From contig NZ_JAJCVJ010000001.1 in NCBI RefSeq assembly GCF_020567425.1, forward strand, positions 1,116,001 through 1,180,000: a stretch of DNA of 64,000 nucleotides. Direction: 5' to 3'. This DNA comes from Salinirubrum litoreum (GTDB lineage: Archaea; Halobacteriota; Halobacteria; Halobacteriales; Haloferacaceae). Positions 1-7,877 of this stretch are shown here, piece after piece (the first letter of the stretch is position 1; each line of letters opens with the position of its first letter). The notes under the pieces are model-generated. The model was not told the origin of the DNA. It saw nothing but the letters and a program-made list of their open reading frames with translations, and ran no database searches. The position numbers and the translations under genes were made by a program.

Positions 1-220
1 CCAAGAGAACTACCAGGCGTTCTGTCGGGGTCTGCGGGCGGGTCGGCAGCGAGCGTTCGAACGTGACACCGAGTGCCGTCCTGACCGCGACCGTCAACAG
101 GAGTCCGAAGACGACGCGGCCCGAGAGCCACCACGCGACGAGCCCCAGCAGTCCGCCGAGTAGGACGCCCGCGAGCAACCCCGAGCCAACCGGATACCGC
201 CGGGTCGTGGGTTCGGACAC
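1..220 (-). CDS. Partial small membrane protein (3' end outside window)
   Basis: Reading leftwards from a GTG at 220, an open frame runs off the window edge after about 73 codons. After a short polar start (MSEPTTRRYP) it has two hydrophobic stretches: one rich in Gly/Leu (LLAGVLLGGLLGLVAWWL) and a second around VVFGLLLTVAVRTALGV. It is probably an integral membrane protein of unknown function. The opposite-strand frame is arginine-rich and unlike a haloarchaeal protein. No domain is recognised; the call rests on hydrophobicity, the open frame and the same strand as the next two genes. Confidence 0.5.
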   Translation of the reverse strand, partial: MSEPTTRRYPVGSGLLAGVLLGGLLGLVAWWLSGRVVFGLLLTVAVRTALGVTFERSLPTRPQTPTERLVVLL

Positions 221-279
221 GGTCTCCCTACGTCGTCACCGACCGAGAAGATGGGGCCGGACTCGTCCGGGACCGTCCG

Positions 280-1377
280 TCAGTTCTCGAAGTCGGTCAC
301 GACCTCGACACCGTCGGTCCCGTAGTCGGTCATCGCGGCGAGTCGATCTGAGACGTCCGACAGCGCGACCTCTCGGCTCACCAGTGCGCCGGGGTCGACG
401 TCCGACCGACCGACGAACCGCAGGAGATCGTCGGCCCGCGTCGGCGGCATCCCGCGCGAACCGAGGACGTCGACGGACTGCATGGCGATCCGGTCGACCG
501 GGAGCGCGATCTCCCCGCGTTCCGCGTCGGTCGTCAACCCGAGTTGGACGTGCTGGCCCCGGCGGCGGAGAGAGGCGACCGAGTTCCGGCAGGTCTCCGC
601 GACGCCCAGCGCGTCCACCGAGACGTGGGCCCCGCCGTCCGTCTCGGCGCGGACGGCGGCCGGGACACCCGCCGCTGGGTCGCCGGGCGTCGCGTCCCCG
701 GCGACCGCGCTGGCGTCGACGACCACCTCAGCGCCGAGGTCGCGGGCGCGGGCCAGTTTCCCGTCGGCGATGTCGACCGCGACGACGCGAGCGCCGAGGG
801 CGTCACCGATCTGGACCGCCGAGAGGCCGACGCCGCCACAGCCGTGGACCGCGAGCCAGTCACCCGGCCCGAGGTCGGCGCGGGCCGACAGTGCGTGGAA
901 GGCGGTCATGAACCGACAGCCCAGTGCGGCCACGTCGCGGGGCGACACGCCATCTGGCAGGCGAATTGCGTTGTAGTCGGCGCTCGGCAGGTGGACCTGT
1001 TCGGCGAAGGCCCCCTGTGCCGCCTGCTCGAAGCCGAGTGCCAACCCGTCGGAACAGACGTTGCCGTGACCGGTCCGGCACTGCGGACAGGTGCCGTCCC
1101 CGAGGTTGAACGGGACCGCCACGCGGTCGCCTGCCCGGAGCGTCTCGACCTGCTCGCCGACCGCGAGCACCTCCCCCGCCGGTTCGTGCCCGAGAATCTG
1201 CCCCGGCGACACCCGGTCGTCGGCCCACTCCCCGTGGCCCTGCCAGGCGTGCCAGTCAGACCGACAGACGCCGCAGGCGTCGACGCGGACGACTGCCCCG
1301 TCCCGAGCAGGGTCCGGTGCCGGCACGTCTTCGATCGCGAGCGGTTCGCCGTACTCGTGGAGGATAGCGGCACGCAT
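280..1377 (-). CDS. Zinc-dependent alcohol dehydrogenase (MDR family)
   Basis: Medium-chain NAD(P)-dependent alcohol dehydrogenase of 365 residues, cytosolic. An N-terminal GroES-like catalytic half carries the zinc motif CGVCRSDWHAW near residue 38 and GHEPAGEV near 67. The Rossmann half has the GCGGVG nucleotide-binding turn near 180, followed by an acidic residue (VVAVDIADGK) that favours NAD. The structural zinc lobe reads CPQCRTGHGNVC, keeping only three of the usual four cysteines. I start at MRAAILHEYGEP because upstream codons in the same frame overlap the DUF457 gene and look like its shadow. It begins two bases after the stop of that gene, so the two are likely co-transcribed. The substrate cannot be read from sequence. 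Confidence 0.9.
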   Translation of the reverse strand: MRAAILHEYGEPLAIEDVPAPDPARDGAVVRVDACGVCRSDWHAWQGHGEWADDRVSPGQILGHEPAGEVLAVGEQVETLRAGDRVAVPFNLGDGTCPQCRTGHGNVCSDGLALGFEQAAQGAFAEQVHLPSADYNAIRLPDGVSPRDVAALGCRFMTAFHALSARADLGPGDWLAVHGCGGVGLSAVQIGDALGARVVAVDIADGKLARARDLGAEVVVDASAVAGDATPGDPAAGVPAAVRAETDGGAHVSVDALGVAETCRNSVASLRRRGQHVQLGLTTDAERGEIALPVDRIAMQSVDVLGSRGMPPTRADDLLRFVGRSDVDPGALVSREVALSDVSDRLAAMTDYGTDGVEVVTDFEN

Positions 1378-1379
1378 GG

Positions 1380-1874
1380 TCACACCGGGATCCGGAACGC
1401 GACGACCGTCGCGGCCGCGACCGCGAAGACGCCCAGTCCGAACAGCGCGTAGTTCGCCACGGTGCTGTCGGCCGGCGTGACCGACAGGGTGTACTCGTAC
1501 GAGGAGAGCGGCCAGAGGTAGTTGACGCCGGCCGGCGTGAGCGTGTCGCCGACGAGGTGGGCGACCACGGTGACGAACCCGAGTAGAAACCCGAAGGTGC
1601 CGAGACCGAACGAGTAGCCGAGCGACACCTGCGACCCGACGAGCGTGCCGACCGCGCCGAAGACGAGTCCGACGAGACCGGCGAAGAGCAGCGAGTGGGT
1701 CGGCCCGCGATGCGGAACGCCGGGAATCCGGTGGTCCACGTCGGGGAGCATCGCCAGCCAGCACATCACGCCGCCGGTGAGGAAGGCGAGTTCGGTGTGA
1801 CCGGCGCGGACCAGCCAGAAGCCGATCGGTGCGAAGACGAGCAACGAGACGCCGAGGTGCCCCTTCCGATACAT
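1380..1874 (-). CDS. DUF457 (YdjM-like) membrane-bound metal-dependent hydrolase
   Basis: A 164-residue integral membrane protein of the DUF457 family, described as putative membrane-bound metal-dependent hydrolases. It starts MYRKGHLGVSLLVF and carries the histidine/aspartate motifs LPDVDHRIPG and HRGPTHSLLF near residues 45-65, then HLVGDTLTPAG near 115, with four or five transmembrane helices. Those polar motifs inside helices are the family signature. ATG 1874 is chosen because the longer frame upstream is low-complexity and overlaps the divergent promoter region. It lies directly upstream of the alcohol dehydrogenase (2-bp gap). The cellular substrate is unknown. Confidence 0.85.
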   Translation of the reverse strand: MYRKGHLGVSLLVFAPIGFWLVRAGHTELAFLTGGVMCWLAMLPDVDHRIPGVPHRGPTHSLLFAGLVGLVFGAVGTLVGSQVSLGYSFGLGTFGFLLGFVTVVAHLVGDTLTPAGVNYLWPLSSYEYTLSVTPADSTVANYALFGLGVFAVAAATVVAFRIPV

Positions 1875-2055
1875 GCACCGAGGTGTGGACGCGACCGGCA
1901 AATAGCCCCCGGCCGTCTGCTGGCGGTTCGGTCGATGGGTCCCGCCGCTCGGTGGACGACCGCCGGTGAGTGCCTCCCGCCGGAGACAGACGCCGGTGGG
2001 GACACGCGACATCGCAGGGAAACGGTTATTCCCGACGGTGGCGAGGTAGGACGGT

Positions 2056-3240
2056 ATGGCAGACGCGACGACGTTCCTCGACACCCTCCCGCCGTGGCAG
2101 GCGATCACGCTCGTCGTCGGGTTGTCACTCGCCGGCGCGGTCGTCTTCGAGTTCGTGCTCGTCCGACTCGCGAAGCGATACGTCTCGAAGACCGACACGC
2201 AGTTCGACAACATCCTCGTGCAGGAACTCCGTCTCCCGCTCGTCGTCACTATCGCGCTCGCGGGCCTGTTCTTGCTCCAGTTCTGGGCCCCGAACGTCGT
2301 CGCCGCCCTCCCGCTGACCGAGGCGCAGGTGTCGGCGTTCTTCAACCGCCCGGCGGCCACCATCGTCGTCCTCGTGTGGGCGTGGGCGCTGAACCAGATC
2401 GTCAACCGGGGCGTCGAAGCAGTGAAAGACAAGGGCCCGCGCTACGACTTCGCGCCGGTCTTCTCGAACATCTGGACGCTGGTCGTCCTCGTCGGCGCGT
2501 TCGGCATCGTCCTCACCATCTTCGACATCGAGATCACGCCACTGCTCGGGGCGGCCGGCGTGGCGGGCATCGCGGTCGGCTTCGCCGCGAAGGACACCGT
2601 CGCCAACTTCTTCGGCGGGGTCGCGCTCTACTTCGACGACACCTACAAGATCGGCGACTTCATCGAACTCGACTCCGGCGAGAAGGGGAGCGTCGTCAAG
2701 GTCGGTATCCGCTCGACGACACTACTCACGCGCGACGAGGTGCTCATCACGGTCCCGAACTCGGTGCTCAACGCCGCGAAGATCATCAACCAGTCCGCGC
2801 CACAGCGCCGGAAGCGAATCAGGGTTCCCATCGGCGTCGGCTACGGCACCGATTTGGACGAGTTCGAGGCACTGATGGGGGAGATCGCGGCCGAGGAGTC
2901 GCTCGTGCTGGACACACCCAAGCCACGGATGCGGTTCCGGAGTTTCGGCGACTCGGCGCTGGAGTACGAACTGCTCTGCTGGGTCAACAGCCCCACGCGG
3001 GAGGCGAAGGCGAAGCACGAACTGAACCGTGCGATCTACCAGCGACTGAACGGCGCCGGCATCGAGATCCCGTTCCCGAAACGGGACGTGTCGGTCTCGG
3101 GCGGCGGACTGCCGGAGAGACGCGACCGCGACGGTGCCGAGCGACCGGTGGTCCCGTCGGAGGCGACCGACGGCGGGTCGGACGCGCCGGCCGAACGCGC
3201 TGGAACCGACACCGCCGCGCGAGCGACCCGCGACGAGTGA
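2056..3240 (+). CDS. Mechanosensitive ion channel, MscS family
   Basis: 394-residue small-conductance mechanosensitive channel that releases osmolytes on hypo-osmotic shock. Several transmembrane helices occupy residues 1-185. The last of them has the Gly/Ala-rich pore pattern GVAGIAVGFAAKDTVANFFGG (residues about 162-182). The beta domain follows (FDDTYKIGDFIEL, then VPNSVLNAAKIIN), then the alpha/beta domain. The C-terminal 50 residues are a charged, disordered tail. ATG 2056 follows a TATA-like ggttattcc centred about 30 nt upstream, which fits a leaderless transcript. It is divergent from the DUF457 gene. Confidence 0.93.
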   Translation: MADATTFLDTLPPWQAITLVVGLSLAGAVVFEFVLVRLAKRYVSKTDTQFDNILVQELRLPLVVTIALAGLFLLQFWAPNVVAALPLTEAQVSAFFNRPAATIVVLVWAWALNQIVNRGVEAVKDKGPRYDFAPVFSNIWTLVVLVGAFGIVLTIFDIEITPLLGAAGVAGIAVGFAAKDTVANFFGGVALYFDDTYKIGDFIELDSGEKGSVVKVGIRSTTLLTRDEVLITVPNSVLNAAKIINQSAPQRRKRIRVPIGVGYGTDLDEFEALMGEIAAEESLVLDTPKPRMRFRSFGDSALEYELLCWVNSPTREAKAKHELNRAIYQRLNGAGIEIPFPKRDVSVSGGGLPERRDRDGAERPVVPSEATDGGSDAPAERAGTDTAARATRDE

Positions 3241-3272
3241 GTTTTACGGCGGTCGGGTGTCTCGGTCCGGTC

Positions 3273-3500
3273 GTGTTCAGTCTCGCGCCCGGTTCGGTCG
3301 TCGATCTGTTCGGGTCCGGTCCCGGTCTCTGGTCCGGTCCCTGGCTGCTCGGCGTGCCACTCGGTCTCGGCCCGATCGACGCGCTGATCGACGTGTTCGG
3401 CCCGTTCGTGATCCCGGTCCTGTTGTTCGCCGTCGGCATCGTCGGCTATCTGCTCTTGCTGGCGCTCGGCCGAGCAGGCATCATCGGGAGGGGTGACTGA
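3273..3500 (+). CDS. Small membrane protein, unknown
   Basis: GTG-initiated 75-residue frame directly after mscS (33-bp gap). The second half is a strong hydrophobic helix (FGPFVIPVLLFAVGIVGYLLLLAL), preceded by an amphipathic Gly/Pro-rich segment. It is an integral membrane micro-protein of no recognised family. The frame stays open far upstream as a shadow of mscS, so the start is inferred from the gene boundary and the downstream hydrophobic domain. It is likely in an operon with mscS; function unknown. Confidence 0.6.
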   Translation: MFSLAPGSVVDLFGSGPGLWSGPWLLGVPLGLGPIDALIDVFGPFVIPVLLFAVGIVGYLLLLALGRAGIIGRGD

Positions 3501-3548
3501 GCGACAGACGGGACGCGTGGCCGACGAATCGACGCCGTCGACGGTCGC

Positions 3549-4931
3549 TCAGGCCGAGGGCCCGCCGTCGGTCTGTGCCGGTTCGTCGGTCTGCGCCGAT
3601 CGCTCGCGCTGCGCTTCGGTCGCCTCCTCGCCCGCCGAAGTCGTCAGTCGCTCTGCTTTCGACCGGGCCTGCTCGACGACGGCGGGACTGGCCTCGAACG
3701 CCAGTGTCACGTGGTCGTCGTCGTACGTCTCGGTCTCGACGTGGCCGTGGTCGTGGATCCACGAGACCAGACTCATCGTGTCGTCGGTCATCGGGAGCAG
3801 GAGGCGTTCCTCGCGCCAGTCCGGCAGTTCCGCCTCGACGCGGTCGCGGAGTGCGTCGACGTTCTCGCCGGTCAGCCCCGAGACCGTCACCGGATTCGGG
3901 GCGAGTGCGGTCAGGGCGTCCTGCTTGCGCGCTAACTCCTCGGGGTCGACGCGGTCGATCTTGTTCAGCACCGTGACGATGGGGGCCTCGTTGCGCTGGT
4001 AGAGCGTGTCGTGACAGGTGACGAGTTTCTCACGCATCTGCTCGACCGACTCGCTGGCGTCCACGACGAGGAGGACGAGGTCGGCCCGGTACACCGAATC
4101 GAGGGTGGACTGGAACGACTCGACCAACCAGTGCGGGAGGTCGGAGACGAACCCGACCGTGTCCGTCAACAGGACGTTTCGTTTGCCGGTCTCGGCCCGG
4201 CGGGTCGTGGTGCCGAGCGTCGTGAACAGTCGATCCTCGGACTCGGCGGTCCGCTGGAGGTCCGGGTGCCGGTTCTCGTTCTCGTCGACGTCCAACTCGG
4301 CTGCGAGTTGCCGGAGGAGGGTGGACTTCCCGGCGTTCGTGTAGCCCGCCAGCGCAACGAGGTCGAAGCCCGACTCCCGGCGCTGTTCCCGGCGGGTCTC
4401 CTCCTTGTCGGCGATGGCGTCCAGTTCGTCGGTGATGTTGCTGATCTGGGCCTTGATGTCGCGTTCGCGCGACTCGTCGTACTCGCCGAGCCCCATGAAG
4501 CCGGGGCGCTCGTCGCGCTTGGCGAGCGAGGCTTTCGCCTCGGCACGCGGGAGTTCGTACCGGAGCTCCGCGAGTTCGACCTGTAGCTGTGCCTTCCGGG
4601 TCTGTGCTCGCTGGCCGAATATCTCGAGGATCAGCGTGAACCGGTCGATCACCTCGACGCCCTCCGGTAGCTTTCCGCCGATGTTGTACGTCTGGTAGGG
4701 CCCGAGGCGGTTGTCGACGATGACGACCGACGCGTCAGTCTCGGCGACCAGCGCGGCGAGTTCCTCGACTTTGCCCTCGCCGAAGTGGAAGGCGGCGTCC
4801 TCTTTCCGGCGCTGGGTGAGTTCGCCGACGACCTCGTAGCCCGCAGAGCGGGCGAGGTCGGTGATCTCGCTCGTGTCGGCTGTCGCGCCCGAGTCGACTC
4901 GTTTCGCGATGACGGCTCGCTCGTCGCTCAT
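3549..4931 (-). CDS. hflX: GTPase HflX, ribosome-associated
   Basis: 460-residue HflX-type GTPase, a ribosome-splitting or ribosome-rescue factor in bacteria and archaea. The N-terminal HflX domain (residues 1-165) includes VDNRLGPYQTYN and the helical linker EIFGQRAQTRKAQLQVELA. The G domain has G1 GYTNAGKSTL (about 200), G3 DTVGFVSDLPHWLVESF (about 265) and G4 NKID (about 335). The C-terminal domain ends in an acidic Gln/Glu/Thr-rich tail. It starts at ATG 4931 and overlaps the stop of the DUF2209 gene by four bases, so translation is coupled and HflX is the downstream gene. Confidence 0.95.
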   Translation of the reverse strand: MSDERAVIAKRVDSGATADTSEITDLARSAGYEVVGELTQRRKEDAAFHFGEGKVEELAALVAETDASVVIVDNRLGPYQTYNIGGKLPEGVEVIDRFTLILEIFGQRAQTRKAQLQVELAELRYELPRAEAKASLAKRDERPGFMGLGEYDESRERDIKAQISNITDELDAIADKEETRREQRRESGFDLVALAGYTNAGKSTLLRQLAAELDVDENENRHPDLQRTAESEDRLFTTLGTTTRRAETGKRNVLLTDTVGFVSDLPHWLVESFQSTLDSVYRADLVLLVVDASESVEQMREKLVTCHDTLYQRNEAPIVTVLNKIDRVDPEELARKQDALTALAPNPVTVSGLTGENVDALRDRVEAELPDWREERLLLPMTDDTMSLVSWIHDHGHVETETYDDDHVTLAFEASPAVVEQARSKAERLTTSAGEEATEAQRERSAQTDEPAQTDGGPSA

Positions 4932-5284
4932 AACAGTAGTTCCCTCGCGGCGTACGCGGCGTGGTGTGCGGCCTGCACTGTCTCCCGTTCGGCTATGCTC
5001 TCGATGTACTTGAACGCTGGTTCGAATTCGAGACTCACGATCTCTGCTGGCTCCTCGTAGAACTCCCCGTCCTCGGCGACGACCGGCCCCTCGGGGGGCG
5101 TCGGCAGTCGGTCGACCGCCTCGGCGGCGAGTGCGAGTGTCGCGTCCAGCGTCGGCCGGGCGCGACTCGTGGCGAATCCCATCCCCTCGACGCGACGGAT
5201 GCGCGTCGAGTCGACCGTCGCGTGGACGGCGGCGGCGACCATCAGGTACTCGCCGGCCTCCTCGTGGCGACCGCTGATGTCCAC
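4928..5284 (-). CDS. DUF2209 family protein
   Basis: About 118 residues matching the archaeal DUF2209 family, whose opening motif GVDISGRHE is present, followed by GEYLMVAAAVH and a C-terminal helix rich in Ala (AAHHAAYAARELLL). Function is unknown; the DISG-type N-terminus resembles RNase H-like folds, which is only an inference. The start is unclear: no ATG or GTG lies in frame just before the motif. GTG 5284 would trim two or three family residues, while ATG 5458 would overlap the upstream gene. Its last four bases overlap the start of hflX, so the pair is translationally coupled. Confidence 0.75.
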   Translation of the reverse strand: MDISGRHEEAGEYLMVAAAVHATVDSTRIRRVEGMGFATSRARPTLDATLALAAEAVDRLPTPPEGPVVAEDGEFYEEPAEIVSLEFEPAFKYIESIAERETVQAAHHAAYAARELLL

Positions 5285-5396
5285 GCCGACGACCTCAGGG
5301 ACGGGAACCGTCCACCTCGCGTTCGGGGAGCATACTCGCGCGTAGGTGTCCGGCGGACTTGAAGCTTCCCGGCGGGACCGCTCCTCGGTCGAGGAC

Positions 5397-5579
5397 CTAT
5401 CGGTTCTCCTCTGGCTGAGCGGGCCGGACGTTGTCCCAGACGATGGTCCCGAGGACACCGGTCACCAGTGCGAGTGCGACGGCGGTCGCGGGCGAGAACG
5501 CCATCGAGAGCGTGGCGAAGGCGATGACCGCCAGCAGGGCGAGTGCCGCGTCGAGTCGTCTGCGGAGGGCGGGGTCCAT
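5397..5579 (-). CDS. Two-helix membrane micro-protein
   Basis: 60 residues starting MDPALRRRLDAALALL, with two transmembrane helices (about 9-26 and 31-48) joined by a short turn and ending in a charged tail (RPAQPEENR). It has positive-inside topology at the N-terminus. A T-run (ggcttttttgcc on the minus strand, 5602-5611) sits at a TATA-box distance from ATG 5579, supporting a leaderless start. It lies upstream of DUF2209-hflX on the same strand. No family recognised. Confidence 0.65.
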   Translation of the reverse strand: MDPALRRRLDAALALLAVIAFATLSMAFSPATAVALALVTGVLGTIVWDNVRPAQPEENR

Positions 5580-5680
5580 ACCAGCCGCATCTAGGTGCTC
5601 GGCAAAAAAGCCGGTGGTCGGGGTGGCGGAGGAACGAAATCGGGTGCCGGCGATGGGGTAGAACGTCGGACCGCCACAAA

Positions 5681-5690
5681 GGTCTTAAGC
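5681..5690 (+). promoter_or_regulatory. TATA-like box of the FUN14 gene
   Basis: ggtcttaagc, centred about 26 nt before ATG 5712, as expected for a haloarchaeal leaderless promoter. Confidence 0.5.
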
Positions 5691-5711
5691 GTCACGCGCG
5701 CACCGGCAGGT

Positions 5712-6026
5712 ATGGAGATCGACTTCACCCAACTCGGTATCGAGGCCGGGAGCGGTGGCATCATCGGCGGCATCATCGGCTTCGCCGCCAAGAAGATCGC
5801 CAAGATTCTGGCGGTCATCGTCGGCCTCGAACTCGCCCTGTTCAAGTTCCTCGAATCGCGCGGCATCCTCACGGTCGACTGGGAGAAGCTGACGGCCGGT
5901 GTCGTGGAGTCCACACAGGAGGCGGCCGCCGGCACGCCGCCCTCGTGGGTCCAGACGGTCCTCTCGACGCTGTCCATCTCGGGCGGCTTCGCAGCCGGCT
6001 TCTTCCTCGGCTTCAAGAAGGGATAA
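5712..6026 (+). CDS. FUN14 family membrane protein
   Basis: 104 residues, FUN14-like integral membrane protein. It starts MEIDFTQLGIEAGSGGIIGG, with the family's Gly-rich first helix followed by FAAKKIAKILAVIVGLELA. A soluble loop comes next (WEKLTAGVVESTQ), then a second Gly-rich helix (SISGGFAAGFFLGFKKG) ending in lysines. Eukaryotic FUNDC1 acts in mitophagy; the archaeal role is unknown. ATG 5712 follows a TATA box at leaderless spacing. It is monocistronic, divergent from the micro-protein at 5397-5579. Confidence 0.85.
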   Translation: MEIDFTQLGIEAGSGGIIGGIIGFAAKKIAKILAVIVGLELALFKFLESRGILTVDWEKLTAGVVESTQEAAAGTPPSWVQTVLSTLSISGGFAAGFFLGFKKG

Positions 6027-6238
6027 CGCGGGCCGCGGTCGGGACGGGATCGGTCGGGGTCGCCCTCCGCTTTTAGAGGTCGTAAGTCTGTGTGCTCGGT
6101 CGCCTCGTCGAGTGTTCTCCGGCGGTACCGGCTTGACTGCGACGGTACTGCGACCGCAGACCACGGCGACGGCACTGCGACCGATCCGACCGAGGTGTCT
6201 GCGACCGAGTCGACCGCGTTTACGTCACAAACCGCGAC

Positions 6239-6472
6239 TCAGCCACGCAGATTCAGCACCGACAGACCGACGCCGACCGCACAGACGAAGTTCAGCGCGA
6301 CGATGCTCCAGAACACCGGGAAGAAGCCCAGTCCCGTGAGCGACTGGATCGCCGGGAGCGCGAACAGCGACCCGACGCCGACGACGAGGAACCCCACCAG
6401 GCCGACGACCGCGAGCGTGTTCAGCGGCGCTGGGTCGACGAAGTCCTCGCCGGGCGTGTCCGGATTAGCCAC
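6239..6472 (-). CDS. Two-helix membrane micro-protein
   Basis: 77 residues. A 16-residue acidic/Pro N-terminus (MANPDTPGEDFVDPAPLN) precedes two hydrophobic helices (about 18-40 and 48-72). It ends LNLRG. The composition is typical of haloarchaeal membrane micro-proteins; no family name is recognised. The 212 bp between it and the FUN14 gene contain no other reading frame I would accept. Confidence 0.65.
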   Translation of the reverse strand: MANPDTPGEDFVDPAPLNTLAVVGLVGFLVVGVGSLFALPAIQSLTGLGFFPVFWSIVALNFVCAVGVGLSVLNLRG

Positions 6473-6741
6473 GGCACACCTCCGGTCGCGTCGGCGGTCG
6501 GCGGTCGGCTGGCGCTACTCCCGTGGTCGCTCGGCCGTCGTCGGTGGCTCGAATCATGTCGTGGTGTCGTCCCGTCGGTGTCGGTGTCTCATCTGTTCGT
6601 CGGTCGTGTGTCGCAAGCGAGACGGTTCGGGGTCCGTCGCGGAGCGCCGACGGCACGGGTCTATCGTCCTCCGGCCGCGGCGCGGGGCGAACGCGTGCCG
6701 GCTTCGGTAGGCGTTTGTGACCTCCGGCCGTGGGTCCCGTC

Positions 6742-6912
6742 ATGGAGACACGGCAACTGGTGATCGCGGCACACGCGTTGTTCGGACTGGTTTGGGTCGG
6801 CTTCGGTGCGCTCGCTGGCGTGCAGGGGAACTACATCCCGATGTTCGCCAACGTCGCAGTCGGGTGTGGTATCGCCGTCGTCGGCGTCGTTCTCGCACGA
6901 CGCTTCGCCTGA
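6742..6912 (+). CDS. Two-helix membrane micro-protein
   Basis: 56 residues from ATG 6742 (an in-frame GTG lies at 6730). It starts METRQLVIAAHALFGLVWVG and has two Gly/Ala-rich transmembrane helices, ending in ARRFA. It is convergent with bop; the short spacer between them carries a T-run that reads as the bop terminator on the minus strand. No family recognised. Confidence 0.6.
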   Translation: METRQLVIAAHALFGLVWVGFGALAGVQGNYIPMFANVAVGCGIAVVGVVLARRFA

Positions 6913-6923
6913 TCTGGGTCGTC

Positions 6924-6936
6924 ACAAAAAAGACCG
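6924..6936 (-). terminator. Poly-T terminator downstream of bop
   Basis: On the minus strand, ggtcttttttgtg gives six consecutive T about 35 bases past the bop stop. Oligo-T tracts terminate archaeal transcription. Confidence 0.5.
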
Positions 6937-6967
6937 CCGAGTCGTTCGGTGGCTGTCGCGTCTCGCG

Positions 6968-7732
6968 TCAGTCCGCAGTGGCTTCCGCCGACGGTTCCGG
7001 TGCGGACGGTTCCTCACCGAGGATGGCACGGCTGCGGAGCAGGATGAACCCGAATCCGACCTTCGCCAGCACGTCGAGCACCATGAAGAGCAGGGTCTCG
7101 CCGAACAGGCCGACGAGTCCGAGCCCCTCGGTGCCGACGAGCCAGAGGACCGGGTAGACGCTCCACAGCACGAGGATGACGTTCCTGAGTATGTTGAACG
7201 TGGACTGGGTGTCCGCGTCCTTCTCTGCGGCCGCGCGGCCGAGGTTGACGTACAGGAAGTACAGGATGAAGATCAGCGCGATGGTGCTGATCGTCCACCA
7301 GACGTACCGGAACGTGGGCACCTTCGTCAGCGCGCCGACGAGACCGGTGATGATCATGAAGGCGTCGAGCCCGATCAGGGCACCGATGGTGTTGCGGTCA
7401 GCGCCTGCCAGCAGCGCGATGTCGAGCAGTAGCAGGGGCGTCGTGAACAGCCAGTCGGCGTAGCGCGCCCAGTAGATCTCCAGTACGGTTCCGTTGGTGA
7501 GTTCGACCCCGGTCAGCCCGAAGCCGAAGAACATCGACAGGTACGATGCGGCGGCGATCCCCGGAATGAGGATCGTGATGATGTAGTACTCCTGCTGTCT
7601 CGGATCTTCGACTCCCCATCCCTTGGCGAGGAAGTACACGGTTCCGAGTAACATCAGGACTGTACCCAAGCCGAGCCAGACACGCTCTGCCCCGACTTCG
7701 ACCGCTGTTTGCAGTGCTATGATCTCCAGCAT
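6968..7732 (-). CDS. bop: Bacteriorhodopsin, light-driven proton pump
   Basis: 254-residue seven-helix retinal protein of the cell membrane. Helix C reads [16 protein letters not shown], giving the proton acceptor D93 (D85 of H. salinarum BR), T97 (T89) and donor D104 (D96), so it is an outward proton pump rather than a chloride pump or sensor. The retinal Schiff-base lysine is K224 in [12 protein letters not shown], with D220 as second counter-ion. Release-group glutamates lie in GTEGLG and GETLLF. ATG 7732 gives the usual MLE start; TTG 7738 is a weaker alternative. A TATA box sits about 29 nt upstream. The gene is divergent from a zinc-ribbon protein; no brp/blh is adjacent. Confidence 0.96.
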   Translation of the reverse strand: MLEIIALQTAVEVGAERVWLGLGTVLMLLGTVYFLAKGWGVEDPRQQEYYIITILIPGIAAASYLSMFFGFGLTGVELTNGTVLEIYWARYADWLFTTPLLLLDIALLAGADRNTIGALIGLDAFMIITGLVGALTKVPTFRYVWWTISTIALIFILYFLYVNLGRAAAEKDADTQSTFNILRNVILVLWSVYPVLWLVGTEGLGLVGLFGETLLFMVLDVLAKVGFGFILLRSRAILGEEPSAPEPSAEATAD

Positions 7733-7756
7733 ACACAACCAATGTGGGACTATTGC

Positions 7757-7765
7757 ATATTAAAT
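7757..7765 (-). promoter_or_regulatory. bop TATA box
   Basis: Minus-strand atttaatat, centred about 29 nt before the bop ATG, consistent with a leaderless bop mRNA. A Bat-type upstream activating sequence would be expected just beyond (7766-7790), but I cannot match one with confidence. Confidence 0.6.
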
Positions 7766-7800
7766 GTAACCCAGACAGAGAGACCCTCCACCTTCCCTCG

Positions 7801-7809
7801 TTTATAAGT
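7801..7809 (+). promoter_or_regulatory. TATA box of the zinc-ribbon gene divergent from bop
   Basis: tttataagt predicts transcription starting near 7830, giving a leader of about 20-50 nt depending on the start codon used. The bop and zinc-ribbon TATA boxes are only 35 bp apart, so any regulator bound between them could act on both. Confidence 0.5.
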
Positions 7810-7877
7810 ACGTGGATGCTGTACATCCTTCTTCTCCGACCCCGAGATTGATGTGGGTACGGCACCTGTCAACAGCT

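Noticed and set aside
63-911. Long arginine-rich open frame on the plus strand
   Set aside because: Antisense to alcohol dehydrogenase; composition dominated by Arg/Pro/Ser, typical of out-of-frame reading in GC-rich DNA.
1378-1878. N-terminal extension of the alcohol dehydrogenase frame over the DUF457 gene
   Set aside because: Basic, low-complexity sequence in the wrong frame of a well-supported gene; a normal MRAAIL start exists.
6968-7732. Halorhodopsin or sensory rhodopsin
   Set aside because: Helix C carries Asp at both the acceptor and donor positions and Glu release residues, the proton-pump pattern.
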